Origin: Photobacterium sp. TLY01
GTDB taxonomy: Bacteria > Pseudomonadota > Gammaproteobacteria > Enterobacterales > Vibrionaceae
Length of the DNA stretch: 64,000 bases
NCBI RefSeq assembly: GCF_021432065.1
Contig: NZ_CP090364.1
Coordinates: 1,254,601-1,318,600 of the forward strand
Reading direction: 5' to 3'
The translations under genes and the position numbers were made by a program. Below the pieces are notes generated by a model that saw only the letters and a program-made list of their open reading frames with translations, was not told the DNA's origin and did not search any database. Shown here piece by piece: positions 37,447-46,896 of this stretch; within the stretch, counting starts at the first letter, position 1; every line of letters begins with the position of its first letter.

Positions 37447-39063
37447 GTGAAACTCGGAAATATATCCATAAAAATCAAGCTGCAGTTGCTGGTGGCCATC
37501 GCCACCGGGATCATTGTATCTGTTTGTATTTACAATCTGGCGCAGCAGCACAGCGCTTCATTCAGCGAGCGTGAGGATAAGCTGCGTGCGCAGGTTGAAA
37601 CCGCGCAGGGGATGATTGCTTTTTTTGCCGCGCAGACTTCTGACTTAGGTGCAGAGCAGGCGAAAAGGATGGCACTGAAGGCTATTGAACAGCTCAGGTA
37701 TGATGGTGATAACTATTTCTGGGTGATCAACTCTGGACAACAAGTCATTATCCACCCGTTAAAGCCGGAATTAAACGGTGCTGATGCTTCTGCGATCCGC
37801 GATGGTTCGGGGAAATATCACTGGCGTGAGATGGCAAATATCGCAACGGTGACAGGTCAGGGATTTCTGGATTACACCTGGCGGGCACCGGATGGCCGGT
37901 TGCACGATAAAATATCTTACGTGATGTATGTGCCTGAGTGGGACTGGATCGTCGGCTCGGGTGTGCTGGTGTCGGATATTGACGATGCCTTTTACCGCAA
38001 TCTGGTACAGGCATCGGTTTTTGCTGCTGTGGCTGTGTTCATTCTGGCATTGATGGGTTATCTGCTGGCACACGATATTGTTTCACCGCTGAATGCGCTG
38101 GTTGACAAGATTCATGTGATTGCAGATGGCGATCTGACAGTCAGGCTCAACAAAAAACGTCAGGATGAAATTGGAGAGATGGGGCGCGAGGTCGACCGCA
38201 TGCTGGATAAACTGCAGGCGGCGCTCAAAGTGGCGCGGCAGTCTGCGGAGCAATCGCGCGAGATGGCTGGCCGGATTGCCGGCGCCAGTGAAGAAACGGC
38301 CACCAGTGTTGAATCTCAGCATGTGCAGCTTGAGCAGTTGTCGGCAGCAATGAATGAAATGTCGGCCACCATTAACGATGTCGCCCAGAATGCAGAAAAT
38401 ACCTCTGAGGCCACGGTACAGGTTGCCGGTCAGGCGCAGCAAAGCAGTGCCAGTATGAAATCCACCAGCGACAATATTCAGGCCGTGGCTGAAAATATCA
38501 CGCAGGCCGACAGCTTCGTCAATGAGCTGCTACAAGGGGTAAAAGATATACATGCTGTGGTGAACGTGATTCAGGATGTCTCGGAACAGACCAATCTGCT
38601 GGCTTTGAATGCCGCGATTGAAGCGGCCAGAGCCGGTGAAATGGGACGCGGATTTGCCGTGGTGGCCGATGAGGTCAGAAATCTTGCCAGCCGCACTCAG
38701 CAGTCGACCTCAGAGGTTAAGGCCAGTATCGACAGACTGACCCGTATTGCAGAGCAATCAAGTCAAACCATGCAATCGAGCCATTTTCAGGCGGCAAGCT
38801 GTGTGGATGTTGCGCTTGAAACCCGGAGCACGTTTGAAAATATGGTGTCAGATCTGAATCAGACCACCGACAGAGTGGTGCTGATAGCGGCTGCAGCGGA
38901 ACAGCAAGGCATCGTGGCGAATGAAATGAATGAAAATGTCAGCAGTATTCATCTGTCTGCCAATGCGATGAAGGAATCGTCCATGAACCTTGCTGAGGAA
39001 AGTCAGGCCATGGCGCAAGCCTCTGAATTACTGAACCAGCACCTGGCCTATTTTAAGGTGTAG
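37447..39063 (+). CDS. Methyl-accepting chemotaxis protein with single Cache sensor
   Basis: Inner-membrane chemoreceptor, 538 residues. An N-terminal membrane segment (about 12-30) precedes a periplasmic sCache_2 domain with the signature [27 protein letters not shown] and [12 protein letters not shown] second membrane segment (about 185-205), a HAMP domain ([23 protein letters not shown]) and the signalling hairpin tip [23 protein letters not shown] follow. Related sCache receptors sense small carboxylates. The start is GTG at 37447 with AGGGA upstream. It is convergent with the EAL gene. No C-terminal pentapeptide for CheR. Confidence 0.93.
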   Translation: MKLGNISIKIKLQLLVAIATGIIVSVCIYNLAQQHSASFSEREDKLRAQVETAQGMIAFFAAQTSDLGAEQAKRMALKAIEQLRYDGDNYFWVINSGQQVIIHPLKPELNGADASAIRDGSGKYHWREMANIATVTGQGFLDYTWRAPDGRLHDKISYVMYVPEWDWIVGSGVLVSDIDDAFYRNLVQASVFAAVAVFILALMGYLLAHDIVSPLNALVDKIHVIADGDLTVRLNKKRQDEIGEMGREVDRMLDKLQAALKVARQSAEQSREMAGRIAGASEETATSVESQHVQLEQLSAAMNEMSATINDVAQNAENTSEATVQVAGQAQQSSASMKSTSDNIQAVAENITQADSFVNELLQGVKDIHAVVNVIQDVSEQTNLLALNAAIEAARAGEMGRGFAVVADEVRNLASRTQQSTSEVKASIDRLTRIAEQSSQTMQSSHFQAASCVDVALETRSTFENMVSDLNQTTDRVVLIAAAAEQQGIVANEMNENVSSIHLSANAMKESSMNLAEESQAMAQASELLNQHLAYFKV

Positions 39064-39107
39064 CATTTTCCGGATTCGAACACGATGCGCGCGTCTGCTT
39101 GAATCCG

Positions 39108-40697
39108 TTATTCTTCAATGGGCTTATCTGCTGGTAAGCGTGTCTGCAGATCGCTCTGCTGCTTCATTTTTTCGATGAAGATCGCCGGTGGAAGTGGCTT
39201 ATCGTAAAGATAGCCCTGGAAGAACTGAATCTTGTGTTGCTTGAGGTAAGCTTCCTGTGTCGTATTTTCCACCCCTTCTGCGACCACATCAATGTTCAGT
39301 CGGTTTGCCAGATCCACCACGTTATCGACAATATGGCTCGGCATATCTACTGAACCAATCAGGTGGGTAAAGCTCTTATCGATTTTAATAATGTCGAAGT
39401 TGAACTGGTTAATATAGGCCAGCGATGAATGACCGGTGCCGAAGTCATCCAGCGCAATCTGAACCCCCAGATGATGCAGTTTCTCGAACAGCAGAGCAGC
39501 ATTGCCTGAATCTTGAATAAATTCTCTTTCTGTCAGTTCGGCAACCAGTTTGACTTTTCCTTCTGGAAAGGCAGAAATAAAACTCACACAGTCCTGATAG
39601 AAAAGCAGGTTATTACATTGGCCCGGGCTGATATTAATGGCCAGGTGAAAGCCGTCGGGCAGGTATTGATGATTCTGAAGTAAATAAGATTTCACGCTGC
39701 TCAGCACCTGAGTTGTCATGAGATTAATCAGACCAGTGTCTTCTGCCAGAGGAATAAATAAGTCAGGCATAATAAAACCCTGACTCGGGTGGCGCCAGCG
39801 CATTAATATTTCTGCGCCACAAATCCGGCCCTGAGCGTTCACGATTGGTTGCAGGTAAGGCAGAAACTCCTTTTCCTCTACGCCTCGTCTTAATTCTTCT
39901 TGAAGTGAACGCGGGCGTTTGAACTGGCGGTAACCATTGACACCGATGATAACGGCAAGCACAGAACACAGAAACATTGCTATATACAAGTGTGACAGCA
40001 TGTAATCCAGATACATTTTCTGGCTGATCCGGGACGAAATCACAAACTCGTGATCCCGGGAATTCAATGCGATTAAAGTACCGTCTTTTGTTTCCGGGTA
40101 ATACGTGGTGTATGTCATGCTTTGCTGATTATTTAACGTGATGGTTAAAGGTACTTTCTGTCCAATGGTCTTGAGTGTTTTTTTTATGTATTGGACATCA
40201 ATGCTGGCGATGACATATTTTTCACCCACTTTTTCCCCGAGGAACAGAATTCTTTCGTTTGGGTTGAAATAATTGTGCGTGGTCAGAAATAATCGGGTAG
40301 CCACAATAATATGGGTGTTTGCATTTTTTGTTAAAGCATGATCGATCAGGGACGAACAGTAGATGTACTGATCTTTCACTAAATTGACTGTGCGAATGTT
40401 CGGGCTGAGCACTGCGATGTGCTTTAATTCAGTCGCTGTTGCAGGAGTACAGGTTGCGTCAAGCAGAGGAATGGCTCTGTTCACGGCAGTGTGGGCTTCA
40501 TCGATGGTGTTTTGGAGAAGGGCATTCGCGATGTTGGCTTTTTCGCTGACAAGATCTTCCAGATTACTTCTGGCGTGCAGATAAATACCGCCCAAGCCAA
40601 GCGCCAGGATGCTGATTCCCAGTAAAAATGCCAGCAGGAAATGTTGATACCGAGTCAAAAAACGAATGGGAAACCAGTTTTTACAAGTGGATATCAT
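39108..40697 (-). CDS. CSS-motif EAL cyclic-di-GMP phosphodiesterase
   Basis: Inner-membrane enzyme that hydrolyses c-di-GMP. Two membrane segments (about residues 20-45 and 235-260) enclose a periplasmic CSS-type domain containing YCSSLIDH and a second Cys, which in E. coli PdeC is redox-regulated by DsbA/DsbB. The cytoplasmic EAL domain is intact: AEILMRW (EIL instead of EAL), LAINISPGQ, VAELTEREF, ALDDFGTGHSSL, KIDKSF and VAEGVEN. The start is ATG at 40697; a TTG five codons upstream is an alternative, and neither has a strong ribosome site. Next gene upstream is a GGDEF cyclase on the same strand. Confidence 0.92.
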   Translation of the reverse strand: MISTCKNWFPIRFLTRYQHFLLAFLLGISILALGLGGIYLHARSNLEDLVSEKANIANALLQNTIDEAHTAVNRAIPLLDATCTPATATELKHIAVLSPNIRTVNLVKDQYIYCSSLIDHALTKNANTHIIVATRLFLTTHNYFNPNERILFLGEKVGEKYVIASIDVQYIKKTLKTIGQKVPLTITLNNQQSMTYTTYYPETKDGTLIALNSRDHEFVISSRISQKMYLDYMLSHLYIAMFLCSVLAVIIGVNGYRQFKRPRSLQEELRRGVEEKEFLPYLQPIVNAQGRICGAEILMRWRHPSQGFIMPDLFIPLAEDTGLINLMTTQVLSSVKSYLLQNHQYLPDGFHLAINISPGQCNNLLFYQDCVSFISAFPEGKVKLVAELTEREFIQDSGNAALLFEKLHHLGVQIALDDFGTGHSSLAYINQFNFDIIKIDKSFTHLIGSVDMPSHIVDNVVDLANRLNIDVVAEGVENTTQEAYLKQHKIQFFQGYLYDKPLPPAIFIEKMKQQSDLQTRLPADKPIEE

Positions 40698-40907
40698 GTG
40701 AATGCTATTCAAGAAGGAGTAAACAGAGTTACCCGGGTTGTGTGTTTTACACTTATTTTTAATTTTATCTCTGAAGCGGTGCGAATTTTACCGCATTCTG
40801 CTGGAATATTAAACATGGCTGACATGAATCCTGTGTTGATGAATTGATTAACATTCATGAATGCGTTGTTGTGATGACTTACTCTGCAGGTTTGATGCAT
40901 CACACAA

Positions 40908-42365
40908 TCAGATTTTCTGTGCGGAAATCTGTTGTTGTGCCAAGGCTAACTGGCACTGATTTTTACCGTTCCTTTTCGCACAGTACATGGCCTGATCTGC
41001 GTGTTTCAGCAGCGATTCTCGGGTTGTGCCGTGCGACGGATACATTGACACGCCTATGCTGACGCCGAGATGAAGCGGTTGATCTGCCATCATGAAAGGA
41101 CGGCTGAACATGGCGAGTATTTTGTCAGCGAGCAGTGTTGCGGTATCGGTTGTTGCAATATTTTCCAGTATCAGGATAAATTCATCGCCGCCGATTCTGG
41201 CCACAGTATCTGTGTCTCTCAGTGAGTTCACTAACCTGAGGGAGACGGCTTTCAACAGTTTGTCGCCGGCATCATGACCAAATGTGTCATTCACGTCTTT
41301 AAATCCGTCCAGGTCGACAAACATTAAAGCCAGATTGCTATTGTTGTATTGGCAACGCAGGATGGCGCTGTCAATTTTTTCCTGAGCGTAGCGAAGTGTG
41401 GGCAGGTTGGTCAGCGCATCGTGATTGGCCATGTGCCTCAGCTGAGCTTCAGTCTGGCTGTGCTTTTTGAGTTCGTCGCGTAACCGGGTGATCCAGAATC
41501 CCAGCATCAGAATAATCACCACAGAAACGGCGGACCAGCGATACATCTCTGAAAAATCATGGCTCTCTACCAGCGTGAATTGTGTCCACCGTCGTGAGAT
41601 CTCTCGGTGCTCTTCAGGGGTAATGGCCTGTACAGCCATGTTCATTAATGCAAGCAGTTCAGGTTTATCCTGTCTGACCCCGATAGTAATCGGCAGCGAA
41701 AAGTCGAGCTTAGCGATGATCTTTTTACGAAAGACATCCTCTTTCAGCTCATCGATCAGGGAATCTAACGGTGCCACGAAGGCGTACACTTTTTCTGTGT
41801 TCAGCAGATGCATGGCTTGCTGGGGCGTGGCAGCATAGATTTGCTGAATTTCCGGGTGAGCCGCCTGTAACCGGGTCATGACAGCCGTGTGCTCTGGCCC
41901 GGCAATGGCTTTTCCGGCCAGTTCATCCAAAGACGTCAGCATAGGCTTGTCGGGTTTGGCAACCAGCACATTGTGAATCAGATAATAAGGCGAGCTAAAC
42001 GACAGGTACTGTTCCCGTTCCGGGGTCGGGCTGATCGCCGGGATGAAATCGCAGTGACCAAGTTGCAGGGCAGATAAGGCCTCTGTCCAGCTATTGGTGA
42101 AATATGGATGGAAAGTTACATCCAGATAAGCCTCAATCAGGTGCAGATAATCGGCAAAAATGCCTTTGTGCTGGGCTTGTTCCTGATAATCATACGGACG
42201 CCAGGCAGGGTTAAAACAATAGTACACGGGCTGTGAAGCCAGTTCGTTTGCCGAAAGTTCGTGCTCGGCCAAAGGTTGTCTCAGTGGATTCTGATGAGAG
42301 GCGCTCACGATTGCCGGGGTAAATCCAGTCAACAATACAACAAGCTTGAGAAACTGATTTCTCAT
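40908..42365 (-). CDS. Diguanylate cyclase with periplasmic solute-binding sensor
   Basis: Signal peptide (MRNQFLKLVVLLTGFTPAIVSA), then a bacterial extracellular solute-binding family 3 domain (YCFNPAWRPYDY, GHCDFIPAISPTPEREQYLSFS, YYLIHNVLVAKPDKP), one membrane segment (SAVSVVIILMLGFWITRL) and a cytoplasmic GGDEF domain. The active site ARIGGDEFILIL is canonical and the inhibitory RxxD (RDTD) lies five residues before it. The enzyme should make c-di-GMP in response to an amino-acid-like ligand. The start is ATG at 42363-42365 with GGGAGGAG upstream. It sits 211 bases upstream of the EAL phosphodiesterase gene, both on the minus strand. Confidence 0.93.
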   Translation of the reverse strand: MRNQFLKLVVLLTGFTPAIVSASHQNPLRQPLAEHELSANELASQPVYYCFNPAWRPYDYQEQAQHKGIFADYLHLIEAYLDVTFHPYFTNSWTEALSALQLGHCDFIPAISPTPEREQYLSFSSPYYLIHNVLVAKPDKPMLTSLDELAGKAIAGPEHTAVMTRLQAAHPEIQQIYAATPQQAMHLLNTEKVYAFVAPLDSLIDELKEDVFRKKIIAKLDFSLPITIGVRQDKPELLALMNMAVQAITPEEHREISRRWTQFTLVESHDFSEMYRWSAVSVVIILMLGFWITRLRDELKKHSQTEAQLRHMANHDALTNLPTLRYAQEKIDSAILRCQYNNSNLALMFVDLDGFKDVNDTFGHDAGDKLLKAVSLRLVNSLRDTDTVARIGGDEFILILENIATTDTATLLADKILAMFSRPFMMADQPLHLGVSIGVSMYPSHGTTRESLLKHADQAMYCAKRNGKNQCQLALAQQQISAQKI

Positions 42366-42708
42366 TACTCCTCCCTGAGAACTGCAATGCATACCACTGT
42401 TTTAGAGAAAATGAATGTAACGAGTTGTTTGATTTTTGACCAGGCTCCCACAAGTCTAATTCAGGAAAAAAATTAAGCAGGTCGAAATGACAAAAATTTA
42501 ATCTTCTGCACAAAGTTTGATTCCCACCGTTTATTGATTAACAGGTAAATGCAGAAAGATCACTGCATTAAGCGAAATAGGTCATGTATTGAAAGAGTGA
42601 ATTTCATTCATGCATATCATTTATGCAACTGAGTTTTGTGCATTTATATTACTGGTGTAAGGTGGCGGATTGAAGAAAAGCAGTGGAAGCATCATAAGCG
42701 GGGTAAAT
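42366..42708. other. Divergent promoter region of the GGDEF and GNAT genes
   Basis: 343 AT-rich bases between start codons of divergent genes. No further gene is supported; promoters must lie here but I cannot fix them. Confidence 0.5.
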
Positions 42709-43227
42709 ATGATCATCAGACAGGTTTCATTGAACGATGCAGAAAAGCTGGTGGCATTGTTTCATTTGCTCGATACCGAGACGGCTTTCATGCTGTTTGA
42801 ACCTGGAGAACGTCAACTGACGGCAGAGCAGCAAAGAAAGCAGCTGTCGGAATTCGTGGATTCAAATCAGCAAACCATGTTCGTTGCTGAAAATGATGCG
42901 GGTGAAATAGCCGGTTTTATTGTCGGAGTGGGTGGCAAAATGAACCGGATCAGGCACTCACTTTACTGCGTGATTGGCCTTCGAAACAGCGCTCAGGGTA
43001 AGGGAATCGGCCGGCAACTGATGACGACTTTAGAAGCGTGGGCTTCCCATCATGATTTTCACCGTCTTGAGCTGACGGTAATGGCCCATAATGCAAGGGC
43101 TCGTCAGCTCTACACATCTGCCGGGTTTTCTGAGGAAGGGATCAAGCGGGATGCGATGCGGGTGGATGGCAAGTATGTTGATGAAATCTATATGGCTAAA
43201 TTGCTGAACGCGAATTCAGCGAAGTGA
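42709..43227 (+). CDS. GNAT-family acetyltransferase
   Basis: Acetyl-CoA-dependent N-acetyltransferase, 172 residues. It begins MIIRQVSLNDAEKLVALF; the CoA-binding motif A is VIGLRNSAQGKGIGRQLMTTLEAWA (R/QxxGxG/A type), followed by LELTVMAHNARARQLYTSAGFSEEG, the usual motif B. The ATG at 42709 with GGGG five bases ahead is preferred; a TTG at 42670 with AAGG is possible but adds residues outside the fold. Substrate unknown. Confidence 0.87.
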   Translation: MIIRQVSLNDAEKLVALFHLLDTETAFMLFEPGERQLTAEQQRKQLSEFVDSNQQTMFVAENDAGEIAGFIVGVGGKMNRIRHSLYCVIGLRNSAQGKGIGRQLMTTLEAWASHHDFHRLELTVMAHNARARQLYTSAGFSEEGIKRDAMRVDGKYVDEIYMAKLLNANSAK

Positions 43228-43270
43228 TCACATGGCGGTGATCGCTATACAAAACACAGGGAAATAACCG

Positions 43271-43852
43271 ATGATTGAAAAATTAAAGAGAGATATTTGT
43301 CAGCTGCAGACTGAAAGACTCCTCATCCGGCAATGGCAAGCGGATGACCACGCGCCGTTTGCCGCCATGTGTGCAGACCCGCAGGTCATGCGTTATTTTC
43401 CTGCAACCCTGAGCGAAGACGAAAGCGTTCAGCTAGCACAGAAAGCGACTGCACTGATTGAGGAGAATGGCTGGGGCTTTTGGGCAGTTGAGAGAAAGGA
43501 TACCCGTGAGTTTATTGGCTTTGTCGGTTTGCATTATCAGGATCTGGATATCCCCGAGACTCCCTTTATCGAAATTGGCTGGCGACTGGCTGCTGATCAA
43601 TGGGGGAAAGGGTTCGCACAAGAAGCTGCACAAGCGGCCTTGCGTTATGCGTTTGAGGATCTGCAGGCACCTGCCGTTTATGCGTTTACCACCTTAGCCA
43701 ATCAGCCTTCCCGGCGTGTGATGCAGAAACTGGGCATGACGGATTGTCAGAAAAATTTTATGCATCCTAAATTGCCGCGTGATCACGCGCTGGCAGAACA
43801 TTGCCTGTACCGAATGACACGGCAAGTGTGGCTGCGGTTGAATCAAGGCTGA
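43271..43852 (+). CDS. RimJ/RimL-type GNAT acetyltransferase
   Basis: 193-residue N-acetyltransferase of the ribosomal-protein-acetylase-like group: LQTERLLIRQWQADDHAPF at the N terminus, PFIEIGWRLAADQWGKGFAQEAAQAAL for CoA binding, and VYAFTTLANQPSRRVMQKLGM. It begins 43 bases after the first GNAT gene, same strand, so they may be co-transcribed. ATG at 43271. Target unknown. Confidence 0.87.
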   Translation: MIEKLKRDICQLQTERLLIRQWQADDHAPFAAMCADPQVMRYFPATLSEDESVQLAQKATALIEENGWGFWAVERKDTREFIGFVGLHYQDLDIPETPFIEIGWRLAADQWGKGFAQEAAQAALRYAFEDLQAPAVYAFTTLANQPSRRVMQKLGMTDCQKNFMHPKLPRDHALAEHCLYRMTRQVWLRLNQG

Positions 43853-44031
43853 CGGACTGTGTTGTCCTGCTTGACCTGGCGGCATTGCGCGATATTTCCT
43901 CAACCACATCTGATTGAATTTCAGTACTTCTTTTCCACATAGTCTACGCTTTTTTAGGTACGGTCAGCGTGTCAGCGACCCATTTTGCTTACCGTCCGAA
44001 TTGGCCGAATCATACAAGAAGGAAAAGGCGC

Positions 44032-46371
44032 ATGGGATTCATCGCATTTCTGTATCTCCTCATCGGGTTGGTGCTGTTTGGGGGCGGTCTGTGGCTGATC
44101 TCCCTGGGGGGCAGCTGGTATTTTGCCATCGCTGGCGTGGTCTTTTTGCTGGTTGCTGCCAAAGTCAGAACCAAGCGGGGGAACGCGCAGATCCTGTACG
44201 GCCTGTTTTTGCTGGCATCGCTGATCTGGTCTTTGTGGGAATCTGGTTACGACTGGTGGCCATTGGCAAGCCGGATGGGGTTGCTGCTGGTATTGGGTAT
44301 CCCGCTGCTGTTTTCCTTCCGCCTGATGGGGCGAACCCGAATCAGCCGTCTGACCGCGTACTGGTGGTTAGTGGCATTGGTTACGCTTGGCAGTATATTC
44401 AACGAGACCCACACACTTGAAGGTCAGCTCAACACATCCACGATTGTTCAGTCTCCGAAACTGGGGCAGGTACCTGCAGCGGACTGGTATAGCTACGGTC
44501 GCAGCAATCTGGGACAGCGTTACTCGCCGCTGGAGAGGATTACCCCGCAGAATGTCCGTCATTTGGAGCAGGCCTGGCAGTATCAAACGGGTGATGTCAA
44601 AAGAAAAGGGGATATCGGTGAATTTACCTATGAGGCCACGCCGCTAAAGGTTGGCAATACCCTCTACTTATGCACGCCCCACAACTGGCTGGTGGCACTG
44701 GATGCCGACAGCGGCGAACAGCGTTGGGTGTATAACGCCAAGGTTGGTGAGGACAATCAGCGCCAGCACCAGACGTGTCGTGGCGTGTCTTATCTTGCCC
44801 CTCAGGCGGGAGAGCCAGCCATGATGTTGCAATCCGGTTCCGGTGCTGCGGAAACATTGGCCAGTATGGATTGCGATGCACAGCTTTTTTTGCCGACCTC
44901 AGATGCCAAGCTGATCGCGCTGGACCCGGCCACCGGCGCGCGCTGTAAAAACTTCGCTGAGGACGGGGTGCTGGACTTACTGCACAACATGCCCTTTCCC
45001 AAATCCGGCTACTATTATTCCACATCCCCGCCTGTAGTGGCGAAAGGAGTCGTGGTTGTCGCTGGCTCAGTCAATGATAACTATGACATCAACTCGCCAT
45101 CGGGTGTGATTCGTGCCTACGATGTCAAAACCGGGGCGTTGAAGTGGAACTGGGACTCAGCCAATCCAACAGAGACCCAGCCGATTGCCAAAGACAAACT
45201 CTATGCGACCAGCTCGCCGAACAGTTGGTCTGTCGCCAGTGCTGACGAAGCGCTGGGCCTGATTTACATCCCTATGGGCAACCGTACGCCTGATCAACTG
45301 GGTATGTACCGCACCCCAGAGGAGGAGATGTATGCCTCTTCTGTGGTGGCATTGCGCCTGGATAATGGCCAGCCTGCCTGGGTACAGCAGTTTGTTCATC
45401 ATGATTTGTGGGATATGGATACTCCGGCGCAACCCAGTCTGCTTGATATTCAGACCGATAGTGGTCTGGTGCCCGGGCTGGTTGTCCCGACAAAACAGGG
45501 GGATGTCTATGTACTGAATCGGCAGACGGGGCAGCCCATTCATCCGATCACCGAAGTGGCAGCGCCTCAGGGAACGATTGAGGGCGATTTTGCCTCTCCG
45601 ACCCAGCCTGAGTCAGCGCTGAACTTTAATCCGCCACCGCTGGAAGAGAAAGACATGTGGGGCGCCACGCTGATTGATCAGCTCTACTGCCGTATTCAGT
45701 TTCGTCAGCTGCGTTATGAAGGGCGTTATACGCCGCCCTCAGAGCAGGGCACTATCGTCTTTCCCGGTAACTTCGGTGTCTTTAACTGGGGCGGAATAGC
45801 CGTGGATCCAGAGCGGCAGGTCATGTTCGGTATGCCGCTCTATCTGGCGTTTACATCCACCTTAATTAAGAAAGACAGCAGTGCCTCGCTGGGCGAAGTG
45901 AACGTGGGAGAGCATGGTGTGAATGCCAACGAAGGCGCTGATTACGCCGTCAGCCTGAAACCTTTCTTATCACCTTTGGGCGTGCCTTGTCAGCAACCAC
46001 CCTGGGGCTATGTGGCCGGTGCCGATCTGAGCCAGGGTAAAGTGGTCTACAAGCATAAAAACGGGACCATTCGCGATCTGACCCCCTTGCCACTGCCCAT
46101 TGAAATGGGCGTTCCCGGCATAGGCGGGCCAATCATTACTAAAGGCGGTGTTGTCTTTATGGCTGCCGCAGTCGATAACTATCTGCGTGCCTATGATCTC
46201 AGTGACGGCGAAGAAATATGGAAAGCCCGTCTGCCCGCGGGTGGACAGGCCACGCCTATGACGTACCTCAACAGCCAGGGCGAACAGATGGTGGTGATTG
46301 TGGCCGGAGGCCATGGTTCAATCGGCACCACCCTTGGCGACTATGTTGTTGCCTTTAAGCTGAAAAAATAG
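44032..46371 (+). CDS. gcd: Membrane-bound PQQ-dependent glucose/quinate-type dehydrogenase
   Basis: Inner-membrane quinoprotein that oxidises glucose (or related polyols) in the periplasm and passes electrons to ubiquinone. Five N-terminal membrane segments (about residues 5-115) precede an eight-bladed PQQ propeller: ADWYSYGRSNLGQRYSPLERITPQNV, GVSYLAPQAG, TSPPVVAKGVVVVAGSVNDN, HHDLWDMDTPAQPSL, NRQTGQPIHPITEV, NFGVFNWGGIAVDP. 779 residues, near E. coli Gcd (796). The start is ATG at 44032 after AAGGAAAAGG; a GTG at 43969 lacks support. It is followed eight bases on by a DUF1772 gene. Glucose rather than quinate is the likely substrate but unproven. Confidence 0.9.
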   Translation: MGFIAFLYLLIGLVLFGGGLWLISLGGSWYFAIAGVVFLLVAAKVRTKRGNAQILYGLFLLASLIWSLWESGYDWWPLASRMGLLLVLGIPLLFSFRLMGRTRISRLTAYWWLVALVTLGSIFNETHTLEGQLNTSTIVQSPKLGQVPAADWYSYGRSNLGQRYSPLERITPQNVRHLEQAWQYQTGDVKRKGDIGEFTYEATPLKVGNTLYLCTPHNWLVALDADSGEQRWVYNAKVGEDNQRQHQTCRGVSYLAPQAGEPAMMLQSGSGAAETLASMDCDAQLFLPTSDAKLIALDPATGARCKNFAEDGVLDLLHNMPFPKSGYYYSTSPPVVAKGVVVVAGSVNDNYDINSPSGVIRAYDVKTGALKWNWDSANPTETQPIAKDKLYATSSPNSWSVASADEALGLIYIPMGNRTPDQLGMYRTPEEEMYASSVVALRLDNGQPAWVQQFVHHDLWDMDTPAQPSLLDIQTDSGLVPGLVVPTKQGDVYVLNRQTGQPIHPITEVAAPQGTIEGDFASPTQPESALNFNPPPLEEKDMWGATLIDQLYCRIQFRQLRYEGRYTPPSEQGTIVFPGNFGVFNWGGIAVDPERQVMFGMPLYLAFTSTLIKKDSSASLGEVNVGEHGVNANEGADYAVSLKPFLSPLGVPCQQPPWGYVAGADLSQGKVVYKHKNGTIRDLTPLPLPIEMGVPGIGGPIITKGGVVFMAAAVDNYLRAYDLSDGEEIWKARLPAGGQATPMTYLNSQGEQMVVIVAGGHGSIGTTLGDYVVAFKLKK

Positions 46372-46379
46372 CGGAAACC

Positions 46380-46841
46380 ATGATGTCTTTTGTGGTGACT
46401 GGCGCGGAACTCTCCGGCGCACTGGCGGCATTCAGCGCCAGCCTGTTTTGCGGCGCTGCCTGTTATATCAGTATTGCTGAGCATCCTGCGAGGCTGGAAT
46501 GTGGCGCAGAAATAGCGGCAACTGAATTCAGTCCCAGTTATCGCCGTGCCGCCAGAATGCAGTTCAGTCTGGCGTTATGCTCGGCATTTGCTGCGGTGAC
46601 AGCGGCGGCTTTAGGCAGTTCGATGCTGTGGTTATTGGGCGGAGCGCTGATAGCTGCGGTGATACCCTTTACTTACCTGATGATTATGCCGCTGAATAAA
46701 CAGCTTCAGTCACCGGCACTCAAAAAGCAGTCCAGCACAACCTACATGTTGTTAGCGCACTGGGGGAGGCTGCACGCAATAAGATCCGCCATGAGTCTGC
46801 TGGCCTGTCTGGTTTATTATGCGGCTCTGATACTGGATTAG
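46380..46841 (+). CDS. DUF1772-family membrane protein
   Basis: 153 residues with four hydrophobic segments (about 8-28, 60-80, 83-100 and 132-150). The conserved stretch SLFCGAACYISIAEHPARLECG followed by FSPSYRRAARMQFSLAL is typical of DUF1772, a family related to anthrone-oxygenase-type proteins. It starts eight bases after the glucose dehydrogenase gene and is surely co-transcribed; a role in that dehydrogenase's electron transfer or assembly is a guess. Function unknown. Confidence 0.8.
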   Translation: MMSFVVTGAELSGALAAFSASLFCGAACYISIAEHPARLECGAEIAATEFSPSYRRAARMQFSLALCSAFAAVTAAALGSSMLWLLGGALIAAVIPFTYLMIMPLNKQLQSPALKKQSSTTYMLLAHWGRLHAIRSAMSLLACLVYYAALILD

Positions 46842-46856
46842 CGGCGCCGGTGTTTG

Positions 46857-46879
46857 TCCGGCTTCTGAACGGAGCCGGA
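46857..46879. terminator. Stem-loop between convergent genes
   Basis: TCCGGCT / AGCCGGA around a nine-base loop, 15 bases past the DUF1772 stop. No T run on either side, so only a tentative terminator. Confidence 0.4.
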
Positions 46880-46896
46880 TCAAAGATAGCAGATTA

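Noticed and set aside
43914-44420. A 168-residue plus-strand frame overlapping the 5' part of the glucose dehydrogenase gene
   Set aside because: It is out of frame within a strongly supported gene, has no motif and ends inside it.
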